From positions 1 through 64,000 of the forward strand of contig NZ_JAFBID010000020.1 of the NCBI RefSeq assembly GCF_016811235.1: DNA of 64,000 bases. The letters run 5' to 3'. The number at the start of each line of letters is the position of its first letter. The first letter of the stretch is position 1. Source of the stretch: Microvirga arabica. GTDB taxonomy: Bacteria > Pseudomonadota > Alphaproteobacteria > Rhizobiales > Beijerinckiaceae. Shown piece after piece: positions 31,262-39,441 of the stretch. A model generated the notes under the pieces. That model was not told the origin of the DNA. It saw only the letters and a program-made list of their open reading frames with translations, and did not search any database. Made by a program: the position numbers and the translations under genes.

Positions 31262-31327
31262 GCATCGTGCGGAAAAGTGGACCCGGTTTTCGCTGGCGCG
31301 GCCCCCTGGGTCCGGTCCACACGATGC
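31262..31327. repeat. Imperfect inverted repeat (GCATCGTG ends)
   Basis: GCATCGTG at 31262-31269 and CACGATGC at 31320-31327 bracket a segment with GTGGACC and GGTCC. It has the look of rhizobial intergenic palindromic elements and lies beside a second palindrome. Confidence 0.5.
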
Positions 31328-31341
31328 ACTCTTTAGGAATG

Positions 31342-31392
31342 GAGCATCGGATGGATCCCAAAAGTGCAAGTCCACTTTTGGGTCCGATGCTC
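31342..31392. repeat. 51-bp two-part palindrome (REP-like)
   Basis: GAGCATCGGA at 31342-31351 pairs with TCCGATGCTC at 31383-31392. An inner CCCAAAAGTG at 31357-31366 pairs with CACTTTTGGG at 31373-31382, leaving a 5-base bulge. This matches dispersed repeats I recall in rhizobial genomes. Confidence 0.7.
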
Positions 31393-31397
31393 TAGCG

Positions 31398-31427
31398 AGG
31401 GCCGGGCATCTGTTGCTGCCTGGCCCT
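31398..31427 (+). terminator. Rho-independent terminator after the esterase gene
   Basis: An 11-bp stem with one wobble pair (31398-31408 with 31417-31427) is followed by TTTT on the plus strand. Confidence 0.72.
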
Positions 31428-31437
31428 TTTCACGCCG

Positions 31438-32256
31438 TCATGGCTTTCTCTCCTGACTCAGCAGGTCCTCCTGTTTTCGCTTCTCGCCCGTCACGCAGTT
31501 CATGCTCGGCATGCCGGTCTGCGCGGGAATGATGCGGGGAACGGCATTATCGACTCCTGCAATCTCGCGCATGATCTTCGTGCGGATGACCATGGCAAAC
31601 TGCTCGGGATCGTGCAGGGGCAGAACGAATGAGCCGGTGCCGCCGATGACGCATTCCTTGAAGTAGAGATCGAGATCCTGCAGTTCCGTGCTGCCGGACG
31701 CCCGCCTGAACATGATCGGCAATCCATTGATGACGATGCCATCCGCAACAGCCTCGTCCCGCGCGTAGGTAACGCGGCGGCCGTCGTTGTTGGGACCATC
31801 CCCGGACACGTCGACCACACGGCGGATCGGAACTCCGCCCAGTTGCTCGAACAGCTTGCGGCTGTGATCGATGATGCCGGAGATCGATGTCATCCCCGCC
31901 TGGCGAATGGGCTGGTAGGCGAGATGATTGGCAAATGAAGTCGCCTTCTCCGGGCTGTCGATGATGGTCCACGGCACAAGCACGCGCTGATCCTTCACGC
32001 CTGACCATTCCACATAAGTGACGGCGATGCGGCCATGCAGACCATTTGCGATGGCCTCATGCACGAGGGACGACCGGAACGCTTCCACGAAACCCTCGCG
32101 CTGCAGGCCCTGCTCTTCACCCTCCATGGATGACGAGACATCGACCGCGATGACGAGCGCAACATCGAGTTCCGCGTCGGGAGCGATCGGCCCGGCCGCA
32201 AGAACCTCACCGGCCAGAAGAAAGAACGCGAGAGTACTCAAGAGCCTGTTCGCCAT
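31438..32256 (-). CDS. DUF1194 domain (von Willebrand A-like) secreted protein
   Basis: 272 residues with a signal peptide (MANRLLSTLAFFLLAGEVLAA). The mature part is a DUF1194/VWA fold. VIAVDVSSSM provides the DxSxS metal-ion adhesion motif, VDVSGDGPNNDGR follows, and YFKECVIGG carries one of only two cysteines in the mature part. Common in Hyphomicrobiales; its role is unknown, probably periplasmic protein binding. The ATG at 32256 has GGAGGT just upstream; a GTG 6 bases earlier would spoil the spacing. Confidence 0.82.
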   Translation of the reverse strand: MANRLLSTLAFFLLAGEVLAAGPIAPDAELDVALVIAVDVSSSMEGEEQGLQREGFVEAFRSSLVHEAIANGLHGRIAVTYVEWSGVKDQRVLVPWTIIDSPEKATSFANHLAYQPIRQAGMTSISGIIDHSRKLFEQLGGVPIRRVVDVSGDGPNNDGRRVTYARDEAVADGIVINGLPIMFRRASGSTELQDLDLYFKECVIGGTGSFVLPLHDPEQFAMVIRTKIMREIAGVDNAVPRIIPAQTGMPSMNCVTGEKRKQEDLLSQERKP

Positions 32257-32548
32257 GACCACCTCCGCTCCCGGCTACCGGTCCACCGACGGCGGCCAAG
32301 GCTGCGCTTGGTCAACGCGCCAATCGCGCATTTGATACGAAGGGCTCGTCACAATTCTTGCGACCGGCGGATCGGAAGAAAGCAGATTTTAGAGTATGTC
32401 TGGCGATTTTTCGCGACTGAAACAGCAAAGATATCAAAGAGACAAGTCAAAAGAAACAAACGTAACAAAATCCGCTCTCTATATGCAGAGCAGACAAGGA
32501 TTGGGCCATTCGGTAAAGTTTAATGACGTTACGCAAGGGGCTTTAAAA

Positions 32549-32788
32549 ATGAAACCGGACATGGACCTGATCGGCGCTCTCACCAGCTTTTCCGTCGGCA
32601 CGCTCGACGGTCGGGACGCGATGATGGTGATCGAGCTTGCCACCACGCCTGAGGAATACGAGCAGGGCATCCGGCGTCAGATGCCGGTGGCCATGACCCC
32701 CGAGCATGCCCGCGAACTCGGCGAAGCGCTCCTTCTGGCGGCCAAGGCGGCTCAGATGGGCGAGGCCCCCAGCTACGCGATGAACTGA
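32549..32788 (+). CDS. Small hypothetical protein
   Basis: 79 residues starting MKPDMDLIGALTSFSVGTLDGRD, ending PSYAMN. No recognised domain; the sequence is mixed polar with a hydrophobic beta-like start and a C-terminal helix (MTPEHARELGEALLLAAKAAQ). The ATG at 32549 has GGGG about 10 bases upstream. The open frame extends 51 codons further 5', but that part is A-rich with rhizobial-atypical codons and is probably untranslated leader. Confidence 0.6.
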   Translation: MKPDMDLIGALTSFSVGTLDGRDAMMVIELATTPEEYEQGIRRQMPVAMTPEHARELGEALLLAAKAAQMGEAPSYAMN

Positions 32789-32818
32789 TCGGTCTGCTCC
32801 TGACCGATGCGGGATCTG

Positions 32819-33568
32819 CTACCGGCACGCCCGGTAGGATCCCATATCGAAGTGGAAGTGATCGTGGTGAGCCTCGTTATAATCGGGGCTGAGCACCACA
32901 TCGAAGAAGCGACAAGCCCCATCTCTTAGGGCCCGCAGGAAAGCCTCACGGCGCTCATCGCCTCCCGACCAATAGCTCCTCACCGTGATCTGCCGCCCGT
33001 CGGCAAGGACGAAGCCTGCAATGTCGATGGCATTGGCGGTGGCATGTTCGCTGCGCCGCCCGCCAGCCCGGTGATTGATGTTCCGGCAGGCATAAGTGCC
33101 GAAATGCACGACTCTCACGACCTCCTGTCCAAGATGGTCCCGTGCCGCGGGAAGCAGCACATGCCGTTCGAACAGGGCCCAGGCCACCGTCAGCGGGCAT
33201 GTGGCCGTGAAGCTCCCGCTCAACCCAACCGAAGACCGCGATACCTCGACGGCATTCGACAGCCCGCAGCCATCCTCTGAGGCACGGTCCGGCACGGCCC
33301 TGTGCGCAACCGGCGACCCGTCGAGCACAGCGAGGCACTGGCCGCGATTGCCTTCAAGGCGGGAGAGCTTCCATCGGGTCAGCCAACTGACATCGTCCGC
33401 AACCCTCAACGGCGTGAAAGGATTGAACCTGTTCGGGATGTCGAGAAAGCCGGCCCGGATCAACCCCGACGCGACAGCAAGCCCGAGCGCAAGAGCAAGG
33501 ATCAGCCGGGCAAGGACGACCCGTGTGATGCTGGAGCGACGCGGCGGCTGAGGCTGATTGTCATGCAC
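32819..33568 (-). CDS. Extensin-like C-terminal domain protein
   Basis: 249 residues. An N-terminal membrane anchor (LARLILALALGLAVASGL) is followed by an extensin-like C domain (PF06904). Landmarks are CGLSNAVEV, FGTYACRNIN, the RRSEHATANAIDIAGF histidine/aspartate motif and NEAHHDHFHFDMG. The His/Asp pattern resembles LAS/VanY-type zinc peptidases, so it may act on peptidoglycan in the periplasm; the activity is inferred. Cysteines in the domain probably form disulfides. Convergent with the small hypothetical gene. Confidence 0.87.
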   Translation of the reverse strand: MHDNQPQPPRRSSITRVVLARLILALALGLAVASGLIRAGFLDIPNRFNPFTPLRVADDVSWLTRWKLSRLEGNRGQCLAVLDGSPVAHRAVPDRASEDGCGLSNAVEVSRSSVGLSGSFTATCPLTVAWALFERHVLLPAARDHLGQEVVRVVHFGTYACRNINHRAGGRRSEHATANAIDIAGFVLADGRQITVRSYWSGGDERREAFLRALRDGACRFFDVVLSPDYNEAHHDHFHFDMGSYRACR

Positions 33569-33682
33569 CCTCCTGTTCTAGGGCTGTATCGTTCGGGATC
33601 TAGCTGAACGTCTTATGCGGAGCATCCGTCAGCGATGCATTGAGACAGGATGGTCATGCGGCTCCGGCGCGAGGCAACAAAA

Positions 33683-33708
33683 AAGCAAGGCAGTTTCCTG
33701 CCTTGCTT
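33683..33708 (-). terminator. Rho-independent terminator after the HU gene
   Basis: A perfect 11-bp stem (33683-33693 with 33698-33708) has a 4-base loop and is followed on the minus strand by TTTTTT. Confidence 0.9.
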
Positions 33709-33767
33709 GCGTAGAGATCCGGTGTCTCTTGCGGTCGAAGAGGTTCCCCTCCAAACGCAGCGACCCC

Positions 33768-34244
33768 TTAGATCGAGTCCTTGAGGTCCTTGGCCGCGCG
33801 GAAGGCGATCTTCTTCGAAGCCTTGATCTTCACGGGCTCGCCGGTCTGCGGGTTGCGGCCCATGCGGGCGGCGCGCTTGCGCACCTGCAGGATGCCGAGG
33901 CCGCTCAGGCGGATCTTGTCGCCCTTCTTCAGGCTCTTGGCGATCATCTCGACCACCTGGGTCATCATCTCGTTGGCCTGGCGCTTGGGCACCTCGTGCA
34001 TCTCGGAGAGACGATCGGCAATGTTGCGCAGCGTCAGGATCGGGGAAGCCGACGAGGTAGAAGCCTTCGCGGTCTTCTTCACGGCAGCCTTCGAGGTCTT
34101 GCTCGCAGCCTTGGTCGCAGCCGCCTTGCCGGCAGCCTTGGCGGGCGCCTTCGCGGTCTTCGACGTTGCCTTTGCTGCAGCCTTCGGCGCCGCAGCCTTC
34201 TTGGCCGGGGCCTTCTTGGAAACCTTGGTTGCAGTCTTGGCCAT
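33768..34244 (-). CDS. HU-family DNA-binding protein with Ala/Lys-rich N-terminal tail
   Basis: 158 residues. Residues 1-65 are a low-complexity Lys/Ala/Pro tail (KKAPAKKAAAPKAAAKATSK) like eukaryotic histone H1 and bacterial Hc1-type proteins. Residues about 68-157 form the HU/IHF fold, with LSGLGILQVRKRAARMGRNP as the DNA-binding arm. The ATG at 34244 has AAGGAG 6 bases upstream; an in-frame start 42 bases earlier is less plausible. It compacts the nucleoid. Single gene with its own terminator. Confidence 0.9.
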   Translation of the reverse strand: MAKTATKVSKKAPAKKAAAPKAAAKATSKTAKAPAKAAGKAAATKAASKTSKAAVKKTAKASTSSASPILTLRNIADRLSEMHEVPKRQANEMMTQVVEMIAKSLKKGDKIRLSGLGILQVRKRAARMGRNPQTGEPVKIKASKKIAFRAAKDLKDSI

Positions 34245-34623
34245 CAGGAACTCCTTGTTTTCGACGGTGAATGCATAAGACAGCATTTCCTCATTAGCGC
34301 GTTCAGCCAGGAATTAAAGTGGCAAAGTTCAATTTACGCACAATAGACAAGGGATACTTGCCCATATCTCATCAAAGACTGCCTGAATGCTGCCTTGCCT
34401 TCACAGGCTCCGCTTCGATGCACGGGCGCCAGCGAGGTCCCGCGCTTTCAGGGAATCAGCTTGAGATTGTTAGACGCGAGTTCTTGGTGTGTCTGCGGCG
34501 GCGCGGGACAGCGATGAGCCCCTTTTGGCGATGAACCAAGCGAATGATCGCAATATTCGGATCGACAAAGAGCCTCGTCCCATCATATTCCCTAGCGGGA
34601 TAGAACAACGCCACGGTGAAAGC
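34245..34623. other. Divergent intergenic region between HU and kdgK
   Basis: 379 bases with no supported gene. It must hold the HU promoter on one strand and the kdgK promoter on the other. The A+T-rich part near 34300-34370 is the likely promoter zone, but I could not assign convincing -35/-10 boxes. An open frame upstream of kdgK is not used. Confidence 0.55.
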
Positions 34624-35526
34624 ATGACACGGGTCGCCTGCATTGGGGAATGCATGATCGAGCTTCGGGAGGAGGCCGACGGCAGGCTGTCCCGCAGCTT
34701 CGGCGGGGATACCCTCAACACCGCCGTCTATCTCGCCCGCCTCGGCTCGCAGGTGGATTACATCACCGCCCTGGGGGACGACAGCTGGAGCGACGAGCTG
34801 ATCGCAGCCTGGAAGGCGGAGGGCGTGGGCACTGGCCGCGTGCTGCGCCTGCCTGGCCGCCTACCCGGCCTCTACATCATTCAGACGGATCCCAAAGGCG
34901 AGCGCCGGTTCTCCTATTGGCGCGAGACCGCAGCCGCCCGCCTGCTCTTCCAAGCCACTGAAGCCCGCACGATCATCGACTCCCTCACCGGCGACGATCT
35001 CGTCTACTTCTCGGGCATCTCGCTGGCCCTCTACGGGGATGAAGGGCGCGGGCGTTTGTTCGAAGCCTTGCGCGACATACGCTCGGCCGGCAAACGCGTG
35101 GCCTTCGACACCAATTTCCGCCCGCGCGGCTGGCCCGATCAAGCGATTGCGAGGAAGGCCTTCCAGCAAGCTTTCGAATGCGCCGATATCATCCTCGCCT
35201 CCACGGAGGATCTTGAACTTCTGTTTGGCAATGCCGGAGTTGATGAAGTGCTGGCCTTCGCGGACCGAGCGGAGATCGTGCTCAAATATTCGGACCTGAC
35301 CTGCCGAGTCATGCTGAAGGGCGAGGAGATTGTCGTTCCGGGCAAACCTGCGGACGACGTGGTCGATACGACTGCCGCCGGTGACAGCTTCGCGGCCGCC
35401 TATCTGCACGCGCGCCTTCTGGGACAAGGCCCAGAGGCGGCAGCCCAGGCAGGGCATCGCCTCGCCGGCCAAGTGGTTCGCTATCGCGGCGCGATCATTC
35501 CTCGCGACGCCATGCCAAAGCCGTAA
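34624..35526 (+). CDS. kdgK: 2-keto-3-deoxygluconate kinase
   Basis: 300-residue PfkB-family sugar kinase phosphorylating 2-keto-3-deoxygluconate to KDPG. It starts MTRVACIGECMIELRE, shows FGGDTLNTAVYLARLG (substrate side) and ends with DTTAAGDSFAAAYLHAR, where D254 is the catalytic base and the glycines form the anion hole. GGTGAAAG precedes the ATG at 34624; an open frame 135 bases longer upstream is judged non-coding. Followed 24 bases later by KDPG aldolase, forming a two-gene Entner-Doudoroff entry operon for sugar acids. Confidence 0.94.
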   Translation: MTRVACIGECMIELREEADGRLSRSFGGDTLNTAVYLARLGSQVDYITALGDDSWSDELIAAWKAEGVGTGRVLRLPGRLPGLYIIQTDPKGERRFSYWRETAAARLLFQATEARTIIDSLTGDDLVYFSGISLALYGDEGRGRLFEALRDIRSAGKRVAFDTNFRPRGWPDQAIARKAFQQAFECADIILASTEDLELLFGNAGVDEVLAFADRAEIVLKYSDLTCRVMLKGEEIVVPGKPADDVVDTTAAGDSFAAAYLHARLLGQGPEAAAQAGHRLAGQVVRYRGAIIPRDAMPKP

Positions 35527-35550
35527 CACATCGCTCAAGGAGTTTCTCGG

Positions 35551-36216
35551 ATGAACCAAGATCTGTCACCTCTGGCTGAATCCCGCGACCGGCAGCTTGC
35601 CGATCTGCTCCGCTCCGGCCCGGTCGTTCCGGTCATCACGCTGGAGCGCGTGGAGGATGCAGTTCCTCTCGCCCGCGCCCTCGTGGCAGGCGGTCTGCGC
35701 CTTCTCGAGATCACTCTGCGCACACCGGCGGCGGCCGATGCGGCGGCCGCCATCATCCGGGACGTGCCGGACGCAATCGTGGGCATCGGCACGGTCCTGA
35801 CGCCGAAGGACCTGGAGCGGGCACAGGCGCTCGGCGCCCGTTATGCCCTGAGCCCCGGCGCCACGCCGGACCTGCTCGATGCGGCATCTCGCAGCGAGAT
35901 GCCGTTCATCCCCGGCATCGCGACGGCGTCCGAGTTGATGATGGCGCTCGCTCATGGCTTCCAGACCGTCAAGTTCTTCCCCGCCGTTACAGCGGGCGGC
36001 ATTCCTGCTCTGAAGGCTCTCGCAGGACCATTCCCGCAGGCGCGTTTCTGCCCCACGGGCGGCATCGACGAGAAGAACGCCAAGGATTGGCTCGCCCTTC
36101 CCAATGTGGTGGCCATCGGCGGCTCATGGATCAGCCCGGTCTCGGACATCCGCGCCGGGGCCTGGGATGAGATCACGGCGAAAGCGCAGAGAGCCGTTGC
36201 CTCGGCAGAGGGGTGA
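35551..36216 (+). CDS. eda: KDPG/KHG aldolase
   Basis: 221 residues. Class I aldolase cleaving 2-keto-3-deoxy-6-phosphogluconate into pyruvate and glyceraldehyde 3-phosphate. The catalytic glutamate sits in LEITLRTP (E53) and the Schiff-base lysine in VKFFPA (K141). GIGTVL, the ALSPGATPDLL loop and CPTGGI are typical. AAGGAG precedes the ATG. Coupled to kdgK. Confidence 0.96.
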   Translation: MNQDLSPLAESRDRQLADLLRSGPVVPVITLERVEDAVPLARALVAGGLRLLEITLRTPAAADAAAAIIRDVPDAIVGIGTVLTPKDLERAQALGARYALSPGATPDLLDAASRSEMPFIPGIATASELMMALAHGFQTVKFFPAVTAGGIPALKALAGPFPQARFCPTGGIDEKNAKDWLALPNVVAIGGSWISPVSDIRAGAWDEITAKAQRAVASAEG

Positions 36217-36293
36217 ACGCAGCTCCTCACATTTGGTAGGATTGTCAGGCCCCTCCCCCGTGGCGATACTTGCCACCAAGGGGAGGACCAGAC

Positions 36294-37934
36294 GTGGCTC
36301 CGAGCATCTACGACACCCATCTCGACAAGAACCCGGCGAACTATCAGCCGCTGACGCCCCTCAGCTTCCTGGAGCGCGCGGCTGGCGTGCATCCGGATCG
36401 GGTCGCCGTCATCCATGGCCCGTTGCGGCGCAACTATCGCGACCTCTATGCGCGCACACGGCGCCTCGCCTCGGCCCTGGCCCGGCGCGGCATCGGGCGA
36501 GGCGATACGGTGTCAGTGATGCTGCCGAACACACCGGCCATGCTCGAATGCCACTACGGCGTGCCGATGGCCGGCGCGGTGCTCAACACCCTCAATACCC
36601 GCCTCGATGCGAAGATTATCGCCTTCTCCCTGGAGCACAGCGAAGCCAAGGTTCTGATCACGGACAGGGAGTTCTCGAGCACCGTCAAAGCCGCTCTTGA
36701 ACTGAGCACGAACAAGCCTCTGGTGATCGACTACGACGATCCGGAATTCACCGGCTCAGGCGAGCGCCTCGGTGGCATGGAGTATGAGGCGCTTGTTGCG
36801 GAAGGCGATCCGGATTTCGCCTGGAGCCCACCACAGGACGAGTGGGACGCGATCACGCTCAACTACACGTCCGGCACCACGGGCGATCCGAAGGGTGTCG
36901 TCTATCACCATCGCGGCGCCTACCTGCTCGCCATGGGCAACATCATCACGGGAGCCATGGGCCAGCACCCGGTGTATCTGTGGACCCTGCCCATGTTCCA
37001 CTGCAACGGCTGGTGCTTTCCCTGGTCGCTCTCTATCGTGGCCGGCACCCATGTGTGCCTGCGTGCGGTGCGGGCCAAGCCCGTCTACGATGCGCTCGCC
37101 GATCACAAGGTCACGCATCTGTGCGGCGCGCCCATCGTTATGTCGACGCTGCTCAATGCACCTGAGGCCGAGAAGCGGCCGGTGCCGCATACGGTGAAGT
37201 TCATGACCGCGGCGGCTCCACCGCCGGAAGCGGTGCTCGCCGCCATGAAGAGTGCAGGCTTCGACGTCACCCATGTCTATGGCCTGACGGAAGTCTACGG
37301 TCCTGCCGTCGTCAACGAGTGGCACCAGGAATGGGATGAACTCGACGCTGGCGAATACGCGGCGAAGAAGGCGCGCCAGGGCGTGCGCTACCCGGTACTC
37401 GAGTCCCTCGACGTGCTCGATCCCGAAACCCTGCAGTCTGTTCCGGCGGACGGCCAGACCCTGGGCGAGGTCATGTTCCGCGGCAACGTGGTGATGAAGG
37501 GCTATCTCAAGAACCCGTCCGGCACCGCCAAGGCCTTCGAGGGCGGCTGGTTCCATTCCGGCGATCTCGGGGTGAAATACCCGGACGGCTATGTGCAGCT
37601 GAAGGACCGCTCGAAGGACATCATCATCTCGGGCGGCGAGAACATCTCCTCCATCGAGGTGGAGGATGCGCTCTATAAGCACCCGGCCATTCAGGCGGCC
37701 GCTGTGGTGGCGATGCCAGACGAGAAATGGGGCGAGACGCCCTGCGCCTTCGTCGAGCTGAAGCCAGACCTATCAGTGACGCCTGATGACATCATCACCT
37801 GGTGCCGCCAGAACCTTGCGTCTTACAAATGTCCGCGCACAGTGATCTTCACGGAGCTGCCCAAGACCTCGACGGGCAAGATCCAGAAGTTCCAGCTCCG
37901 GGAGATGGCGCGGGCTTATAAAGCCGCAGGCTGA
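36294..37934 (+). CDS. Acyl-CoA synthetase (AMP-forming)
   Basis: 546-residue member of the acyl-adenylate-forming superfamily, resembling medium-chain or plant AMP-binding AAE-type synthetases. Motifs are the P-loop LNYTSGTTGDPKGVVYHH, VYGLTEVYGPAV, GWFHSGDLGVKYPDGY and the lysine in LPKTSTGKIQKFQLRE. It activates a short/medium or branched acid with CoA and ATP. I use GTG 36294 because GGGGAGGA lies 7 bases upstream, giving MAPSIYDTHLDKNPANYQPL. Its stop is 4 bases from that of the convergent enoyl-CoA hydratase-like gene. Confidence 0.93.
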   Translation: MAPSIYDTHLDKNPANYQPLTPLSFLERAAGVHPDRVAVIHGPLRRNYRDLYARTRRLASALARRGIGRGDTVSVMLPNTPAMLECHYGVPMAGAVLNTLNTRLDAKIIAFSLEHSEAKVLITDREFSSTVKAALELSTNKPLVIDYDDPEFTGSGERLGGMEYEALVAEGDPDFAWSPPQDEWDAITLNYTSGTTGDPKGVVYHHRGAYLLAMGNIITGAMGQHPVYLWTLPMFHCNGWCFPWSLSIVAGTHVCLRAVRAKPVYDALADHKVTHLCGAPIVMSTLLNAPEAEKRPVPHTVKFMTAAAPPPEAVLAAMKSAGFDVTHVYGLTEVYGPAVVNEWHQEWDELDAGEYAAKKARQGVRYPVLESLDVLDPETLQSVPADGQTLGEVMFRGNVVMKGYLKNPSGTAKAFEGGWFHSGDLGVKYPDGYVQLKDRSKDIIISGGENISSIEVEDALYKHPAIQAAAVVAMPDEKWGETPCAFVELKPDLSVTPDDIITWCRQNLASYKCPRTVIFTELPKTSTGKIQKFQLREMARAYKAAG

Positions 37935-37938
37935 GGAG

Positions 37939-38739
37939 TTAGCGCCCCTTCCACACCGGCTTGCGCTTCTCGATGAAGGCATCGATGCCCTCCGCGGCGT
38001 CCTCGGCCATCATGTTGCAGGCCATGATGTTGCCTGCGTAGGAATAGGCGTCCTCCAAGCTCATGGAGCGCTGACGGCCGAACATGGCCTTTCCGGTGCG
38101 GATCGCCACCGGGCTCTTGGCGCAGATGCTCGCCGTCAGCGCTTCTACAGCTTCGTCGAGAGATGCGTTCGGCGCGACGCGGCTCACGAGCCCGAAGGAC
38201 AAGGCCTCAGCGGATGAGATGAAGCGGCCCGTCACCAGCATGTCGAAGGCGTGCTTCGGCGAGACGTTGCGCGAAAGCGCCACCGCAGGCGTGGAGCAGA
38301 ACAAGCCTACATTGATGCCGGAGACCGCGAAGGTGGCGCTCTCGGCGGCAACGGCGAGATCGCAGGAGGCCACCAGCTGGCAGCCTGCGGCGGTCGCCAT
38401 GCCATGCACCCGCGCGATCACCGGGACGGGCAGATTCACGATGTCCTGCATCACCCGACCGCATTGGGCGAACAGGGCATCGTAGTAATCCTGACGCGGA
38501 TTGGCGCGCATCTGCTTGAGGTCGTGGCCAGCGCAGAAGGCCTTGCCAGATGCCGCGATGACAACGCAGCGAACGGCCTCGTCCTGCTTCAGATCGTCGA
38601 GCGCCTCTTGGAGAGCCTCCAGCATCTCCTCGGACAGGGCATTGAACTGGGCCGGACGGTTGAGGGTGAGCGTGACGACCCCACCCTGCTCCTCCCGCAG
38701 CAGGATGTTCTCATCGGACAAGGCCTGCTGGGCGCTCAT
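37939..38739 (-). CDS. Crotonase-family protein (ECHDC3-like), lacking catalytic glutamates
   Basis: 266 residues of the enoyl-CoA hydratase/isomerase fold. The oxyanion-hole motif FCAGHDLKQM and the HGMATAAGCQLVASCDLAVAAE segment are conserved, so CoA thioester binding is expected. The two glutamates of classical hydratases are replaced by Q121 (GGGCEL becomes AAGCQL) and G141 (QPEILLG becomes VSGINVG). This pattern, and VGLFCSTPAVALSR, match the ECHDC3 subgroup, so hydratase activity is doubtful. Convergent with the acyl-CoA synthetase. Confidence 0.9.
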   Translation of the reverse strand: MSAQQALSDENILLREEQGGVVTLTLNRPAQFNALSEEMLEALQEALDDLKQDEAVRCVVIAASGKAFCAGHDLKQMRANPRQDYYDALFAQCGRVMQDIVNLPVPVIARVHGMATAAGCQLVASCDLAVAAESATFAVSGINVGLFCSTPAVALSRNVSPKHAFDMLVTGRFISSAEALSFGLVSRVAPNASLDEAVEALTASICAKSPVAIRTGKAMFGRQRSMSLEDAYSYAGNIMACNMMAEDAAEGIDAFIEKRKPVWKGR

Positions 38740-38856
38740 GGATGCTCTCCTTAGATCAGGACACGTTGTTTACCGAATCCAACCCGAATAAGCTCGATCT
38801 GGCAAGAAGCCTCTGGAAAGCGCCCTCCGGAGAGGCCCATCGAGAAGAGGTGTCCC

Positions 38857-39441
38857 GTGAGCAAGCCTGACATCAGCCGCTTTTCCATCCCTGAGATCGC
38901 CGACCTGCCGGAAGATATCCGCTCGCGCATCTTGGCCGTTCAGGAGAAGTCCGGCTTTGTGCCGAACGTCTTCCTGGTGCTGGCACGCCGGCCCGACGAG
39001 TTCCGCGCTTTCTTCGCCTATCACGATGCGCTCATGGACAAGCCCGGCAATCTCACCAAGGCCGAGCGCGAGATGATCGTGGTGGCAACCAGCAACGCCA
39101 ACCAGTGCCAATATTGCGTGATCGCCCATGGGGCCATCCTGCGCATCCGGGCCAAGAACCCGCTGATCGCCGATCAGGTCGCGGTGAACTACCGCAAGGC
39201 CGACATCACGCCCCGCCAGAGAGCCATGCTGGATTTTGCCATGAAGGTCGCTCTCGAAGCCCACACCGTGGGTGACGCGGACATTGCAGCCCTGAGCGCC
39301 CACGACTTCAGCGAGGAAGACGTGTGGGACATCGCGGCGATTGCCGCCTTCTTCGCCATGTCGAACCGCCTCGCCAATATCAGCAACATGCGCCCGAACG
39401 ACGAGTTCTACATGCTGGGTCGGACCGAGAGGCAGGCTTAG
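38857..39441 (+). CDS. AhpD-like peroxidase-related protein
   Basis: 194 residues of the alkylhydroperoxidase/carboxymuconolactone decarboxylase-type family. The redox CxxC and histidine appear as CQYCVIAHG (C84, C87, H91), followed by the helical bundle segment ITPRQRAMLDFAMKV. It likely reduces peroxides, but the partner reductant is not encoded nearby. The start is GTG at 38857 with GAAGAGGTG upstream. Its TAG stop overlaps the TAA of the convergent FAD oxidase gene. Confidence 0.88.
   Translation: MSKPDISRFSIPEIADLPEDIRSRILAVQEKSGFVPNVFLVLARRPDEFRAFFAYHDALMDKPGNLTKAEREMIVVATSNANQCQYCVIAHGAILRIRAKNPLIADQVAVNYRKADITPRQRAMLDFAMKVALEAHTVGDADIAALSAHDFSEEDVWDIAAIAAFFAMSNRLANISNMRPNDEFYMLGRTERQA

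Noticed and set aside
32396-32548. Longer N-terminus for the small hypothetical gene
   Set aside because: The extra 51 codons are A-rich and lack typical codon use; the ATG at 32549 gives a more natural start.
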